64,000 nt of DNA, taken from the NCBI GenBank assembly GCA_038749105.1, contig JBCDIM010000005.1, positions 1 to 64,000 on the forward strand. Reading direction: 5' to 3'. The stretch comes from JBCCOW01 sp038749105 (GTDB lineage: Bacteria; Planctomycetota; Phycisphaerae; Phycisphaerales; Phycisphaeraceae). The notes under the pieces are model-generated. The model had not been told where the DNA came from. It was given only the letters and a program-made list of their open reading frames with translations, and made no database searches. Position numbers and translations under genes: made by a program. Below, one piece after another: positions 63,799 through 64,000 of this stretch. Within the stretch, counting starts at the first letter, position 1; every line of letters starts with the position of its first letter.

Positions 63799-63994
63799 AT
63801 CAAGCTCAAGCTCTTCGCATTCGCGTTTGTGGACCTCAGCCTCGCCGCCTGCTCCGCAGCATCTCCGCGGGACATGACGGTTAACCGGGTCACCAACTGA
63901 AAACGATTCCCGTGCCGAAGTACGACTACTCGAGAGCGGCATCATCGCCATTCAAAGCCTTGATGACGACAGCCTCACGGCATCGGCAACTTAA
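63799..63994 (+). pseudogene. Decayed small lipoprotein gene
   Basis: A ribosome site GAAAGG (63785-63790) is followed after eight bases by ATC where ATG is expected. The frame then reads IKLKLFAFAFVDLSLAAC, a lipoprotein signal with lipobox, and stops at TGA 63898-63900. Shifting by one base at that point opens ENDSRAEVRLLESG, ending in TAA 63992-63994. The most direct reading is a 64-codon lipoprotein gene with a lost start codon and one frameshift; sequencing error is the other possibility. Confidence 0.5.
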
Positions 63995-64000
63995 GACCCG

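Overview
The window is a GC-rich, gene-dense chromosomal segment with about 62 protein genes and one tRNA. No rRNA, CRISPR array, insertion sequence or prophage was seen. The gene content points to a planctomycete, most likely class Phycisphaerae. Markers are a large DUF748/AsmA-like protein with repeated TQPA linkers, a sulfatase, paired Gfo/Idh/MocA oxidoreductases with a ThuA protein, a 59-residue Hc1-type histone-like protein, a PEP-CTERM metalloprotease, DUF3467 and DUF5658 proteins, and LpxA with TonB/ExbD (a diderm envelope). Species cannot be fixed from the sequence alone.

Layout. 1-3102: a large AsmA-like envelope protein that runs off the left edge. 3189-14084: thiol peroxidase, cysteine synthase, sulfatase, sodium:solute symporter, aldo/keto reductase, flavodoxin and a siroheme sulfite reductase. 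The siroheme methyltransferase/uroporphyrinogen-III synthase fusion lies at 27280-28896, so sulfur assimilation is represented but scattered. 14190-20446: a small-gene region with a HEAT protein, GNAT, metalloprotease, a chimeric GNAT/PEPCK-tail gene, DUF3467 and PEP carboxykinase. 20581-29988: amidohydrolase, OmpA lipoprotein, L,D-transpeptidase, tRNA-Asp, two oxidoreductases, FabZ-like, Hc1, CobA-HemD, PilZ and HIT proteins. 30134-36661: a complete seven-gene mrpABCDEFG sodium/proton antiporter operon with stop/start overlaps throughout. 36742-41388: rsmG, a VWA protein, ThuA and a CPA2 antiporter fused to an EIIA domain. 41620-43867: a pseudo-receiver protein, a diguanylate cyclase and a 40-residue membrane protein. 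43909-49303: deaminase, TPR-like protein, a divergent PhyH/AraC pair and an ECF sigma operon. 49380-53924: AhcY, a membrane glycosyltransferase-like protein and an ArsR-methyltransferase regulator that may be SahR-like. 54012-63994: SPOR-like lipoprotein, ExbD, TonB, LpxA, LipB, CPBP-like, AroB, DoxX-like, GuaA, and a decayed small lipoprotein gene at the right edge.

Recurring non-coding structure is the most distinctive part. Five copies of a REP-like palindrome (GTAG/ATAG head, 8-bp arms) sit between genes, and two of them carry compensatory changes that keep the stem. Fourteen gene starts, plus one near match, have a TANNNT -10-like hexamer 6-9 bases upstream and no Shine-Dalgarno sequence, which suggests frequent leaderless transcription. 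Three intergenic inverted repeats built from short purine-rich repeats (such as CACAGAGA) also occur. The strongest single-gene oddity is the in-frame chimera at 17454-17903, which joins a GNAT N-terminus to a copy of the PEP carboxykinase C-terminus, including 74 bp identical to the neighbouring pckA gene.
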